Shown: in pieces, positions 37,501 through 51,731 of the stretch
How positions within the stretch are numbered: the first letter of the stretch is position 1
How the letters are laid out: each line of letters starts with the position of its first letter
DNA from: Oryzias latipes
Lineage: Eukaryota; Chordata; Actinopteri; Beloniformes; Adrianichthyidae
DNA length: 64,000 nt
Direction: 5' to 3'
NCBI RefSeq assembly: GCF_002234675.1
Contig: NC_019867.2
Span: 30,416,747 to 30,480,746, forward strand
Notes under the pieces: model-generated
Seen by the model: only the letters and a program-made list of their open reading frames with translations
Told to the model about the DNA's origin: nothing
Database searches by the model: none
Made by a program: the position numbers and the translations under genes

Positions 37501-40500
37501 TGTCAAAATGTTATGGAAGTTGTATGTTTTGATTCTGTTGTGGTAAAACGGTGTTACAGGGTTACGACCCTGCAAAAGGATTTTCCAGACATGTTTTAGA
37601 TGAAGCTGATGCAGTTGATGCACTCACTCTGGCTGCATTTCAGCCCTGAAATGAACCACATATGAATCACCATATGTGGTTTATGAACTAAAAGTGGTTC
37701 ATGTTTTTCTATAGGTTCATGAACCACATATGGTTCATTGTATTTCTATAGAGACAAATCCGGCTCAGCTTCAAGTGAATGAAAAACCAAATTGTAAATG
37801 TAAAAAATAGACAAAGTAAATCAATAAAAAATAACCTTTGAAAGTTTTTAAACTTCAAATGTACACATTTTAAAGAAAATGTTGAAAATCTAAAAAAAAT
37901 GAGTAAATTTTGAAACTTGAATAAAAAAAAGGCCATAGACTTAAATTGCTACCAAATAATAAATAATGTTTATTTGTAACAGCGGTTGTTTTGTATTTTT
38001 TCTTTGTCATTTGCACATATTTCTGTGCGACCAGCACAAAAAGGGCTGGAAATTCACACGTAATACGTACAACCAAGACGCGCACTGCTGCATTGCTCGC
38101 ATGCATTTTAAGTGCCTCCAGGGTTGTATTTTGTTGCTGGCCGCATGCATTTAAAATGAAAGTTAAAATCCCATAATGTGCCACGCTCCTCAGTGTGTGA
38201 AATGTGTCGTTTGAGCTGCAGAAACAGCTCAGGAACTATTTGGTGGTTTGACTCTAACTGCAACCACAATCCTGACCCTAACCCGTCCTGTGGGTCCAAA
38301 AAAAAGGTCATGGCTGGCCGTACGTATTTTCTAAATGACGTCCGAATAGACCCCCCCCCCCATTTCTGTCCCTCTTTTTTTCAGTTTGTATTTGATCCTA
38401 ATTTTAAGTGGGGGCGGGGCTTTAAGCCCATTGGCTCGTGATTACCATCGGGTGATAGAGTCTGTGTTCCAGTCAAAGTTTGGTATGTGAGACGAGGGAT
38501 GACACGGCCAACAACCGACGCCATTCTGGAGCGAAAATGAGGCCCCCCTGACCTCTATCATCCAATGTCAATCATGTCCCGGTAGCCAATGGGCATAAAG
38601 CCCCACCCTCACATGAAATGAATCTCAATTAAGAAAACAGAAATTATTATTAACTATATTTTACATTGGTTAAAAAGTTTAGATTTTTTTTAATTTAAGT
38701 TTTAAATCTACTTTTTTCAGATTTTCAATACCCCATGTTGGGAGTGGGGTCATCTGGACCCCACAAGATAGCACAAGGGTTAAATTTAAAATATAGATAT
38801 TTTTCAAAATTCACAGTTTCTTTTAATCTAAAATCTGTTTTTTCATCCCCTCTAAACTGATTCTGATTTGACTCCGACCGACTCGCGTTCATGGGTGCTC
38901 CTCTGTGTGGAGGTGTGGTTCTGCAGGAGATCCCTACCGTTCTGCCAGCTGCTGTACGGTTCCACATTTGAAGGGTTGGTCCACTCCTGAACTTTAAGGC
39001 CCAGCTCCTGACTCAGAACCCGGACTGTTGCCGTCTTCCCACTGCCAGACGGTCCAGTCAGAACCAGAATGCCGCCCTGCAAAAGACCCCCAGAGGGTTG
39101 GACCTCTCTCTCTCCAGCCTAACAGGAGCAGCCCCTCCATTGGAGGACCTGTTTAAGTGAAGATCAGCCTCATTGGACCAGGTTCTCCCTGATTCCAGTT
39201 GGTCACCCAGGTCCGGTGCAAGTTTGGCCCCAACTAACCTTCGACCTGTGAGCGTTCATCCAGGTCTGCACGTCCTCCACCTTCTTCTTGTGGACGGCCA
39301 GTTCCGCCTGCACAAACACAGAGTGAGTCCTCAGAAAGGCCCGCGCAGAACCGGGGTTCTGGTTTCACATGAAACTACGCGTGACACAGGATGAGGAAAT
39401 GCACCCAACGCCTGGCTGCCAGAGCGTGTCTTCAACCAAACACTGCGCACAAACCCGCTAAGAAAAGGCTTCCTGACCACGCCCCCTGCAGGCTGCAGAC
39501 GCTTAGCTCCTCACAGACGAAGCTCACCTGTGACTGCGGCGAATACCTGTCCACCCACGACTCATCCTGGCCCCCCTGGTCAGACTCCAACCGCTGACAG
39601 CTGAAAGCCCCCCCTTTCCTTTTCTTCGGATTCTTCGTGTCCGTTTTGGACCAGAGAAACGGATCAGAACTTTGTGCTGACAGCTCACTGAAGGACGGGT
39701 CGACCCAGCGCTTCACCTGTGAGAGAAACCACAACGACCGCGGGTCAAACTCCTCTGCAGAACCTCACCGAGGGCGGGGTTCACTGCAAAATGTAGGTTC
39801 ACAGGTTTATGACTCGATTCCAAGTAAAGTTCTACTCTGTAAAATATCAATTTATGGACAAGTTTTCATCCAAAGCTTTTTATTTTGTGGAGAACATCAG
39901 TTTTCATAAAACTGGTGGTTAAAACTGAACAAAGGTGGAGTTTATATGAATAAAAGAACCAATTAAACGCAGTTTTAGCATAAAAAAACAAGACATTACT
40001 TTAAAAGAAAATTAAGCAGCTGGATGTTCTGTATGCAGGACTGGGGCATGGGAGACCCGGGTTTGATTCCCAGGGGCCGCCTTGAGCTTCGTCCAGTGTG
40101 GGTCTCTAGGCAAGACCCTTCGCCCTACTGCCTGACTGTAGCCGCTAGGGTCTCCCTGTGCTGGTCCCCAGCCTGGATAAAATGCAGGGTCGTGGCATCA
40201 GGCATTAAAATCTCTGCCAAACCACCTGTGTGGATCAGGGAAAGCTGATTCGCCATGGCAACCCCCGGAGGAATAAGCCAAAAGGTGAACAAACAACTTT
40301 AAAATAAAATATTTCTTGTTTCCAATTTCAATGGAGAGATCAGCACTGGATTGCATAAAGGACGCAACCCTAATCACCAACGACACGCTCCACTCATCTG
40401 CAGCTTCCAGAGCGGAATCACTGAAGTCCTAAAGCAGGTTCTGAGGAGCAGAGGGGGGTCCTGGACCCCTGTGATGAAGGCACCATGCTCCTCTGAGGAG

Positions 40501-40787
40501 CAGAGGGGGGTCCTGGACCCCTGTGATGAAGGCACCATGCTCCTCTGTGAGAGGATGCTGGCTTTGAGATTTGGAGGGAGGGGATGATGGAGATGTGACA
40601 TTCTCTTAAAAACTGCTCAAACCCTTTAGAAATGCAGAGTCCACAAATAACTCGGCTGAGCCAACTGGAAGGAACCATTGATTCCGACCCTAGATGGTTG
40701 AAAACTCTTCTTCTACTATTTATGACGTCACACAGGGGAACTCACCGAGCTCGCGGCGGTTCTGGACCCCTCGGGTAAAGGATCCAT
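31587..40787 (-). CDS. rad17: Checkpoint clamp loader RAD17
   Basis: AAA+ subunit that works with RFC2-5 to load the 9-1-1 clamp onto damaged DNA in the nucleus for ATR signalling. Sixteen minus-strand exons, 5' to 3': 40746-40787, 39528-39716, 39239-39307, 38938-39076, 37008-37147, 36666-36718, 35885-36010, 34227-34296, 34038-34149, 33763-33957, 33285-33370, 32995-33141, 32791-32919, 32476-32596, 32174-32231, 31587-31776. Phases close, giving 621 residues (human about 670-681). Family marks: RWVDPSF near 17, AVHKKKVEDV near 81, Walker A GPSGSGKT at 108-115, LILVEDFPNQF (lid of Walker B region), AIGGKDAALFLFRALGKIL, LYLHQNYLDFF, FRPLHKPAWL, ENCLAARHLF, and an acidic tail IEEYSSD. A C-terminal SQ (TASQPKP) matches a human ATR/ATM target site. 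The 53-bp exon 6 is easily missed. Starts head to head with ak6. Confidence 0.95.
34469..34498. repeat. 13-bp perfect inverted repeat, 4-nt loop
   Basis: tctgtctctcatg, loop tcgt, catgagagacaga. It lies immediately before the 16-bp minisatellite in the rad17 intron. Confidence 0.92.
34515..35835. repeat. 16-bp minisatellite (about 80 units)
   Basis: Tandem units of the type ctgtctgtctgcaggt, with variants ccgtctgcag and ccatctgcag, fill the rad17 intron between exons 7 and 8. The block starting at 35281 is repeated from 35521 (offset 240 bp, 15 units), so there is recent higher-order duplication. A 48-bp (3-unit) period explains the long minus-strand open frame that reads into rad17 exon 7. 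That frame is not a gene. Confidence 0.95.
38408..38612. mobile_element. Foldback/MITE-like inverted repeat
   Basis: The left arm 38408-38460 (gggcggggctttaagccc, attggct) is complementary with a few mismatches to 38553-38611 (agccaatgggcataaagcc). The spacer is about 90 bp. No coding content. It lies in the rad17 intron between exons 4 and 5. Confidence 0.7.
38725..38783. mobile_element. piggyBac-like MITE end fragment
   Basis: ttgggagtggggtcatctgg followed by agatagcacaagggttaa is the same terminal sequence as in the copies at 26779-26955 and 57225-57484. Only one end is present. Confidence 0.55.
40027..40290 (+). mobile_element. tRNA-derived SINE-like repeat
   Basis: A B-box-like word ggtttgattcc (near 40061) with an upstream segment of tRNA-gene spacing is followed by a non-tRNA body ('gggtctctaggcaagaccct', 'cgccatggcaacccccggag'). 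It cannot fold as a functional tRNA. Located in the first rad17 intron. Confidence 0.5.
40441..40552. repeat. 52-bp direct duplication
   Basis: The block from 40441 (ctgaggagcagaggggggtc) repeats exactly from 40493. It lies in the first rad17 intron and carries no coding signal. Confidence 0.9.
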
Positions 40788-41712
40788 GGGTGCCGGTTCC
40801 GGTCCAAGCCGGACCGGACTCAGCTTGAAGAGGATACAGAGCACTAGGACTGCAAAACACGCACGCGCTCAAAAAGCAGAGGTTTCACTAAGAGAAATTC
40901 TACACCAAACCCGGACCGGTTCGGCCCGCTGCGTCTGCTCTTTGCTCTGGGCCAAGTTCGCTTTGCTTTGGTGGACCACAGCTGGGTGGGGAGTTGGGGC
41001 AGGTCCTGTTCGGTAAAGTTTAAAAACTCCGGTTCAACCCCCTCGAAACGTACACAGGAAGCTGCCGTAAATCGCTAGTTTCTGACGTAAAAGTGACGCG
41101 GAGCGGCAGCAGGCGGCAAACACCAGGTCACGTGGTCATCCCCACTTTTTAAACACAAATATTCAAGGTTTTATATCGACCACTGGGGTATTTCAGATGT
41201 AGCTTCTTCTTCTTTTTTATTCTTTACTTAATCGACCCTTGATCAAGAGCATGACTCGTGCTTCTGTATGATGAGGAGAACATATTCTATTCTATTCTAT
41301 CCATTCTATTCTATTACAATTCAAACAAACAGAACCTCGGAAACAAAACCTTACGCAAACAGATTTTCATGCAAGCAGAAACTCTTAAAACAACAATGTC
41401 TACAGCTAAACCTGAATAAATACTGGATGGATTTAGAAAAAGCTGGTTTCTTCCACGGCGTCATTCTGAACTCCGTCCACTAGGGGGCAATAGAACACAG
41501 CCCGCTGATTGCTGACAGTCAATCAGAAGCAGAAATAAGAGGCACGCGGCTCCCTGCGCGGTCCTCGTGTTTGTTATTCGCATCCTGGATCCTCTACTGA
41601 GCAGAACTCTGTTTTTTGTTTGGGATTCTTTCTTTAACGAAACCTCGTGGTACTGGGAGAAGCTGTTGTGTTGTTCGGGTGGGCTCTGTCGTCATCGTGA
41701 CACGTGGACAGG
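40788..41712. promoter_or_regulatory. Divergent rad17/ak6 promoter region
   Basis: The start codons of rad17 (minus, 40787) and ak6 (plus, 41713) are 925 bp apart and transcribed away from each other. CpG-containing sequence is present at both edges (for example 41089-41115 and 41540-41560), with an AT-rich centre. RAD17 and the AK6/TAF9 locus are also divergent neighbours in mammals, from memory. Individual transcription starts cannot be assigned. Confidence 0.65.
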
Positions 41713-44307
<2,595 letters not shown>

Positions 44308-44488
44308 ACTGACCTCTGGGTTTTATCCGTGTGGTTAAAGACTTTAGAGAAGGGGGTGGACGCCCTCTGCTTTGGACCTTTCCCTTCATGAGGCCGTCAT
44401 GCTCAGTCGGTTGAGTCTCAGCAGCAGCAGAAGCTCCTCAGGCCGGTGTGGAGCAGGGTTGTCCATCAGACTCGTGTTACATAATAAA

Positions 44489-45040
44489 GGACTGGAAGAA
44501 CTCCGCTCCGTCTGTTTGTGACTGTTGCCCCTTAAGTGAAGACTGGTTCTGTTATCTCCCTGAAGGCTCACCTGCATGGGGAAGGTGGGTGTATGTGACC
44601 CCGCCCCTTCGCCCTAGGCTCCTCCCTCTACCTGAACAGGAAGAAACAGGCGAGGCAGCAGGTGAGCAGGAAAGGAGCGCTGCAGGACATGGAGGAACGG
44701 GTCTGTGTTCATGTTCATGTTTTACGGAGCGGGCCTTTTCATGACTTGTAAGCGGGTCAGAGCTGGTTCTGCTGCGGAAGCGGTCTGTGGTTGGAGAACC
44801 AGATGTTCTGCTGTCATGGTTGGATCCAGCTGAGTGGGGTTTCCGTTACCGGGATAGTCAAGTTATTAAGGCAGGGGTCCCTTGATCCACCACCAGACTG
44901 TTGACACTTAAAAAAAAAAAAAAAGTCATATCTGGAGACAGATAAAAATGTTGAATTTTATTTTTGAGTCAGATTTTCATGAAATGCTGGAAACGCTTTT
45001 CCCGCCTCCTCCGGCAGAGGGCGCCATCGCTCCTCCGGTG
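44489..45040. other. Intergenic region, ak6 to ydjc
   Basis: No coding or RNA feature is recognised. A poly-A run of 15 lies near 44910. GC content rises toward 45000, where the next CpG-rich first exon begins. Confidence 0.5.
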
Positions 45041-45154
45041 TTGTCGGAAGTAAGGCGCGCTTCCCGGTTCCGTCGCGCGTTTCCCGGTCGTGCGGCAGGC
45101 CGGGCCCGGTGTCGGTTCGTACGGGTGCCGGGAGGGGCGCACGCGGTTCCATGG
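45041..45154 (+). promoter_or_regulatory. ydjc: Candidate ydjc promoter and 5' UTR exon
   Basis: A CpG-rich block ends in a strong donor (atgg|gtaagt, exon end 45154). The first downstream acceptor that leads into coding sequence is at 48031-48032, just before ydjc. If joined, an ATG at 45151 would open a short upstream frame out of register with the ydjc start. The link rests on position only. Confidence 0.5.
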
Positions 45155-46037
45155 GTAAGTAGTTTGTCCCTTCGGACCGATCGAGTTCAGAGGTTCGGCC
45201 GGACAGTTCTGGGTGCTGCTGGCTGCTGTTTGCGTCTCTAGCATGATAATGTTCGATCGACGCCGGGCCGATCAGAACTCTTAGAACCCTGCTTAACGAC
45301 TTCTGCCGGATCCACGTTCACGTCGGACTTAAAATCTGCATGTTTCGGTCCATCAGAACCACGTGGATCAAGGTGTTCAGCACGTTACTGAGGTCCAAAT
45401 GAATCTTTCTGTAGTGGTTCTGTATCATATGAAATGGTTGGCTAGTATCAGTCGTGTCTTCTGAAGTTACACAGAACCGGTCAGAACCTCAGGTCCACTT
45501 CTGCTTCAGTGACACCGGTTCTGTTCAGTTTGGGAGCAGAACCGCCCGGCTGCTCTTGCCCTTTGCTCAATGGACTGGACAGAACCGGGTTTCAATTCTA
45601 TACTAAAGTTCTGTTAGTTTGAGGGGGCGGGGCTTTGGAACATCTCAAGAGGGAGGAGCTGACTGGACATCCACCTGTCAGTAAACACAGAGCGGTTCGG
45701 ATAATCCCAGACCCGGATAAGCGGTCAGCTGTTCCCTGACCCACATGAGTCTGCTAAATCTCTGGGATCTGAGCTGCTCCTCTTTAGGATCCCTGCTGAT
45801 CTGAGACCCAACAGAACCTGGGCTTTTCCACTGAAAACACTTTTATTTGGTCTAAACTGATAAATAGTCATAAATCAAAGGTGTGTACAATCTGATAAAT
45901 ATCTTTTGAATGTTAGTTTATAGTTTATTCTCTTATGAAAGCTGTAGGGGGAGTTTCTTTTAATGGTTTTGATTTGATTGACAGGTGGGTGCACCCAAGA
46001 AAATTTACATTTTTCCCTCCTAATCTGCCACATTTCT

Positions 46038-46998
46038 TTGACTGTATAAGAGAACTGGACTGAGCGAATGTGACGTCATCATTGAAGGCTAATGAAAACT
46101 GGACTGAGTGGCTCCTCCCCTCTGGGAGGAAAGACCAGCATGCTCTAAGAAGCCAAAACTCATAGTCATCTATAGAGAAAAAACCAGCTGCTACTTTGTC
46201 ATTCTAGAGGCCAAAAGAACCATTCTGGATCTGATACCTTTTTTAAACATCTTCTCGATAAACTTCATTTTTTTCATGATATTTTTTGCTGTAGTTCTAG
46301 TTATTAGCTGACCAATCAGATGCCTTTATAAAAGTTTGTGCCGGTTGATTGACAGATTCTCCTGAGCCCGCTTTCAGTGGAAGGGGTGTGGTCTCCTATC
46401 ATGCTCACTATTGGAGAGAGTGGTTCCCAAAGACACATGAGACGATCACAGCTTACTGAAGACGCCTGATTCCAACATTAAAGAAAATCGGCGTCTAAAT
46501 TGACTACATTTGGTTGGAGTCAGAAGTAAGTTAGTTCCTACGGACGCCATTATGTTGGGGCCAGACGCTGTCAGTGATAGGTGGTTGGTCCAAGTTGGTC
46601 TGAATTAACATTTCTATGGCAACCACTCTCATCAATCAGGAGTGAGGTGTTGGAAAGCCACACCCCTTTCACTTGAAAGCGGACTTGATAGAATCTGTCA
46701 AATTCTTTGAACATTCAACGTGACACCACCTACTTTTATTCACGCATCTGATTGTTCAGTTTATATCCTGAATCCTGAACTTACACTACAGAAAAAAAAA
46801 CAATGAAAATGATTAGGAACATGATTTAAAGTTATCAGAGCCAGAACGGTTCTTCTGAGTAATGGAATGACTGAAGAACGGTTGGAAATTTCTCTGTAGA
46901 AACCTATGGGGTTTTGGCTTCTTGGAGCAACCAGGTTCTTCCTGTTTGGAACGCCAGGGGGGGGGGTCCCTCTCTCTCCATTTCTCACATACAGTCAA
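46038..46998. mobile_element. Large foldback element (copy 3)
   Basis: Both ends carry ttgactgtat-type inverted sequence (46038 and, in complement, ending 46998). Arms of roughly 400 bp (46038-46440 and 46600-46998) are inverted relative to each other: 'ccgctttcagtggaaggggtg' in the left matches the complement of 'acccctttcacttgaaagcgg' in the right. No transposase is seen. It is inside the proposed first intron of ydjc. Confidence 0.75.
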
Positions 46999-47080
46999 TG
47001 GTTGACATCAGAGATTATCAAGCAAGTGTTTAAATTATCTATTTGCATTGCCTTCTATTGTTTGTTGTAGAGTCTAGCAG

Positions 47081-47830
47081 GTGTCCGGTCCGGTTTTTGT
47101 CTATGTTATACTCATCCTAGTCCCACTGGTGACAATTTTACCTGTACTGGTTCCGTCTGGGTCCATCTTGTCACTGTCACAACAGCAGGAGGTAGGTTTT
47201 TTTGCTGTGTATTCGTTTTCTCAGTGCCAGTTCCAGTTGTTACCAGGTTCATTAATGCTGGCTCTGCCAGTGCCGTTCAAATCCGTGCTACAACTTAACG
47301 GTTCTAAAAGTTCTAGTTCTATAGTTGCTAGTCTTGTCTGTGTTGGTTCTGCTGGTGCTTGTTTTATCATTGCCAGTTCTACATGAGCCAGTTCTGTCTG
47401 TGCTTGTTCTATTGCCACAAGAACTACTTGTGCTGATGATGCTGGTTCCATCATTATACTGGCGCTGGTTCTTTTAGTGCCTGTTCTACAGTACGGTTCT
47501 GTTGTCCCAGTTTCAATAAGACTGTTCTGTTGTGCCAATTTTGTCATTGCTAGTTTCACTGGTGCTGGTGATGTTGGATTTGTTCTGCGTGGTTCTGTCA
47601 GTGCCAGTTCAATTAGTGCATGAGTGTTTCTGTTGATACTGATTGAGAGCTTGCTCATCCCACATTGGTTCTGGTTCTGTCAGTGCGGGTTCTATCTGAG
47701 CCAGAGCTGCCGGTTCCATTACTGTTTGTTAGTCCTTTAGGTGCCAGATCTGTCAATGCAGGTTCTTTGTGTGTCCGTTTATGTTGCTGTCAGTTCTGTT
47801 TGTGTTGCATTGATAGTGCTCACACTGGTT
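47081..47830 (+). repeat. Degenerate GTTCTGTC-AGTGCC repeat tract
   Basis: About 750 bp of loosely periodic sequence built from words such as ggttctgtcagtgccagttc, tgctggttc and gttctatc, with a spacing near 18-24 bp. It looks like an old minisatellite in the proposed first intron of ydjc. Open frames on both strands here are products of the bias. Confidence 0.6.
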
Positions 47831-48044
47831 CATTGTGGGTCAGATGCGGATTTGAGTCTGGATGGAGTGTGACTGACAGGGAGGTGGAGCGTGCTCTTAG
47901 ATGCTTTTGCTCCTGGTGCCTGGTGGAGCAGATTGTGGGCTGCTGTGTCTGTCCGCTGCCTTTCTCAGAGACACTCTGCACTGTGACTAAAGAGTTGTAC
48001 ATGTTCGGCTGTGTCCTGTGTGTCCACCGCAGGAAACGAGGAGA

Positions 48045-50116
48045 ATGCCACAGCCACGATTGTTGCTGGTAATCACCGGTGACGATTTCGGCTATTGTTC
48101 TCGGAGGAACCAGGGGATTGTTGACTGCTTCCTGGCAGGAGGGATCTCCAATGTTTCCCTGCTGGTGAACGGTTCAGCAGCTAAAGAGGCTGCAGATCTA
48201 GCCAAAAGGTAGGCTACTATCAACCTGGTGCAATTGATTCATCTTTTTTAGAGGCTTGTGCAGGAAAATGCAAACCAAACACCACAGATACTGAAGTTGC
48301 ATCTGCAACCAGCTCCTTTTTGAAACAAATAGAAAGATCACAGATGTTTGCATGTTGAATGATTTTTGCTCAAGACCTTTTAGCTCTAAACTAATGCTTA
48401 GGACTTTTGTCCTGTCTTTGTTTCAGACATGAAATTCCCATTGGTCTCCATGCCAACCTCTCTGAGGGCACTCCAGTGTGTCACATCCTGCAGAAGTCCT
48501 CCAGCCTCACTGACCACAGAGGCTTTTTCCATGGGAAAATGGGCTTCCGTCAGAGCTTGGAGAGAGGTCAGCTCTGCATGAAACAGGTACACACCAGTCG
48601 TAGGTGCACATCAGCCGGGTTAACACAAACCCGAGGTGCTCATCCATCACATCACAGCTGCTGAAATAATCAGACTAACTACAGTTGTGCCTAAAGAGAG
48701 CGTACACACCAACCATAGATGCACTTTCATTCCAGGTGTACAAAACCACAGGAAGCACATTGACAGCTATACCTTTAGGTAAACCGCCTTCTGTTGACAG
48801 GTGGAGATGGAGTTAAGGGCCCAGGTGAAGCGCTTTGTGGAACTTACAGGTCATCTGCCCAATCATATGGATGGACACCAACATGTTCATGTGCTACCAG
48901 GTGAGCCTGTCATGGTCACATCCTGGTTTCATCCACTTACTGATCCCAATAAAGGGTTTTATGAAATATGAATCTCAAATGGGAACCAGATAGTCTTGCT
49001 GACTCTGCAGAATGTCTTTGCACACCAGATCCCTCTGAAGGGTTTTTCAGTCGGGCCACAAGCAACTTATGTCGATCTCCCACAAACCCCTGGTCAAGGA
49101 GTTGAACCAACAACCCTTCAGTCTTATGGACGACTCTAATAATAGAATAAAATAAATAAAAATAAAAAAAGAAGCCCTTTTTTTTAAACATTAGCGCACT
49201 GGAAGATCAGATTCTAAAACACTGCAAGAGCTCTGCTTACATCAAACAATGAGTCTAAAATGACATCAGCATATCTTATATATCTTAAATCTTCTCTGGT
49301 TGTGTGTAAGTGTGCTGAAGCTTTCCTTTGGTTGTTCCTGAACCAGCCACATCATCTGGCCATAGGGATGATTAGTCTACTAAATTGCTTTTTTGTGTCT
49401 GCGTATGTCTGTGTGCAGAGGTCCGTGATGTCTTCGCTCAGGTGATGTCAGACCACAGGATTCGGTTCACTCGTGTTCCAGTAGAACCTGGTTTGCACAG
49501 CTGCCAATGGCTCCCTGAGCACCTGCACACCTTCTACTCCCAGGTGGAGAAGGACGCCCTGGACTCCATGGCTGTCTTCAGGCATAATGGGATTAGGTAA
49601 ATTCAGGGAGCGCAACAGGGTGTAACCATGTTCGGATGTGAGAAACCAAGTGTTTAGTTATGTGTAAACAAATATTCCCAGTTCCCACGCGCATAAGCAA
49701 ATCTTTGAGTGCATGTGCAATAAAACAGAGTAAACTGATGTTTTTAACAAAGCTGTTTGTTCAGGAGGTAAAGAATTCTGACCTCAGTTATTTCTGTCCT
49801 CAGGTGGCCTGATGTGTACCTTGGACTGACCACCATGGGTCAAAACATGTCTGTCCCCCACCTGCAGAGGGCGCTGCGGCTCGCTCTGGCTGCAGGGCAG
49901 ATGGGTGAACCGTCCAGTAGGGCGTGTGTCACAGCTGAGCTTATGGTCCACCCAGGTTACCCAAGTCATCCCCAGGAGGGCGGCTGTGGGGAAGGACCGG
50001 ACGACTTCTCTCAGTCACTTGAACGACAGCATGAACTGAGCGTGCTCAGTGACCCGTCTATGGCAGCGCTCTTGAGCCAGGAGAAGGTTCAGCTGTGTGC
50101 TTTTAAAGACCTTTGA
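48045..50116 (+). CDS. ydjc: YdjC-family carbohydrate deacetylase
   Basis: Member of the YdjC/ChbG family, which removes acetyl groups from N-acetylated oligosaccharides in bacteria. The vertebrate substrate is not established. Exons: 48045-48208, 48427-48586, 48801-48900, 49419-49596, 49804-50116. Phases close to give 304 residues (human 323). Metal/catalytic marks are TGDDFGY (D13, D14), GLHANLSEG (H63) and [10 protein letters not shown] (D132, H134, H136, H138). The C-terminal half holds [10 protein letters not shown] and [13 protein letters not shown], also family features. The start is the first in-frame ATG after acceptor 48032 and matches the human N-terminus. A 5' UTR exon may lie at 45041-45154. 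An aataaa at 50271-50276 is the likely polyadenylation signal. ube2l3 lies next downstream, as in human 22q11. Confidence 0.94.
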
Positions 50117-50329
50117 CCTTTGTTGTCTCTGGAGTCAATGAGCCTGGACAGAACCGCTGGTAGAACCAAGGTTCAGCATATCTTGGGTTCTCTGAGGTCC
50201 AAAATAACTTTTTTTAACACACTATGACTCATTTCACTACTGATGCTAGCTAGCATCTCCGGAGGGTTTAAATAAAAAGAGTTTTATTGACCTAATATGG
50301 ATGGAGTTTTGTTTATTTATCAATTCCAG

Positions 50330-50510
50330 TGACCGAATAAGAGAACGGTATCAAGAGAGTGTGATGGCATCCATAGAAAAATGACTTATGTCTGGTTAGA
50401 ACCAAATTAAGTTAATTCAGTCACCATTTTTCTGGAATATGGATGTCGCCATTTTGGAACCAGACATCCTCAGTAAGCAGTGATTGGTCCAAGTCGGTCT
50501 AAGTTTTAAA
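50330..50510 (+). mobile_element. Foldback element fragment (copy 4)
   Basis: 'aataagagaacgg', 'gtcgccattttggaa(cc)' and 'agtaagcagtgattggtcc' follow the same order as the left part of the 42767-43262 copy. Only one arm is present. Confidence 0.5.
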
Positions 50511-51731
50511 AATATTAAAACTGTGCTCTGAAAAGAGGTCAACTAAACAACCAATTCAGGTCGCGGTCATTTATACAAGTGAAACAAACTGACATAACCA
50601 ACTGCAAACTAGCAGAAGAGCTTTTCCTGGTCATTTCAAAATGGCTGCTACTGTGAAATCGCAGAAACCCTTTTTGGTGGAAAAAGTTTAGCTAAATGTT
50701 CTAACCTTTATGGCTTATCTATTGTTAAATTTTTTTTATAATAGCGCTTTCTTAATTGAAAGAATACAAATTTGGTTAATTTTTTATACCATGCTAAAAA
50801 TGTGTGTATCAAATTTGAGACAGTGGGTAAATAAGGGGCTTTTTTTTCTTGAATTCTGATATGAATATTTTTGCATCCTAAAATAACACTGTGAGCAAAA
50901 ACTTAGCATCTCATAGCCCCTAAAAAAAAAGAAAAAAAATCCACACAAAACAAATTAGTATTTTTGTTTTGTGTGGATTTCATCAAAGGGTTTTAAAAAC
51001 ATCTTAATTCCAAAAAAACTTCAATTGCTTATCAATTCATAGATGTAGTGGGTTTTACGGGCTTAAATAAGACTACAGACGTGTCTAATCCTTAGACTTG
51101 GTCTAGTACTCCACCATAAATAACATGAGGGAACTAAATAAAAGCAAAATATTTGTTGGGATTTTAAGCCATGTTCACTTTCTGTTTATGGTTTAACTAT
51201 GACCTGATACATCAGCCTGATCGTCACAACCACAGTGGTTGCCACACAGAAACAAATGGCTTTACTTTAAGGAGGGCGGTTCAACAACACACCAGCCAAT
51301 CAAAAACCGTCCTTTAATGGAAACAGAACAGAGGTTTTACATTTTCCAGGGGAAATGTCACTCGTGACTTGAATTGACCGCAGACTCATCTCAGAAACTC
51401 TGATGGTTGCAGAGATTAAAAAAAGTTATCTGGATCATTGATGCTCCTGGTTGATTCTGGAGCATCGGGTTCTCTCACATCCTCAATTAATAAAGTAAAT
51501 AAAAATCTATTTAGACTCATTTAAACTACTGAGGTCAAAGTGCTGGTTTCTTTCTGGTTTGTCCATCATGTTCAGTCATGGGTGAGCCGTGTCCACTGAC
51601 TGCTTTTGTTTCACCGGTTTATTGTTAAGACATTAAAGATCGTTTGGAAAAAACAAAATGTTTATTGATTTTTTTATGAAAGTACCTCCAAGTGCTTAGG
51701 ATAGCTATCAATAGTTTAAAAGTGACAATTT

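Noticed and set aside
37655-37740. Repeated accacatatg palindromic words as a binding-site cluster
   Set aside because: Clustered but AT-rich and in an intron; a short slippage or inversion origin is simpler, and no regulator is suggested.
40050-40080. tRNA gene suggested by a B-box-like word
   Set aside because: No cloverleaf with paired acceptor stem; it fits a tRNA-derived SINE body.
49260-49445. Extra upstream coding exon for ydjc exon 4
   Set aside because: The frame lies in the intron before acceptor 49418, lacks similarity, and the ydjc phases close without it.
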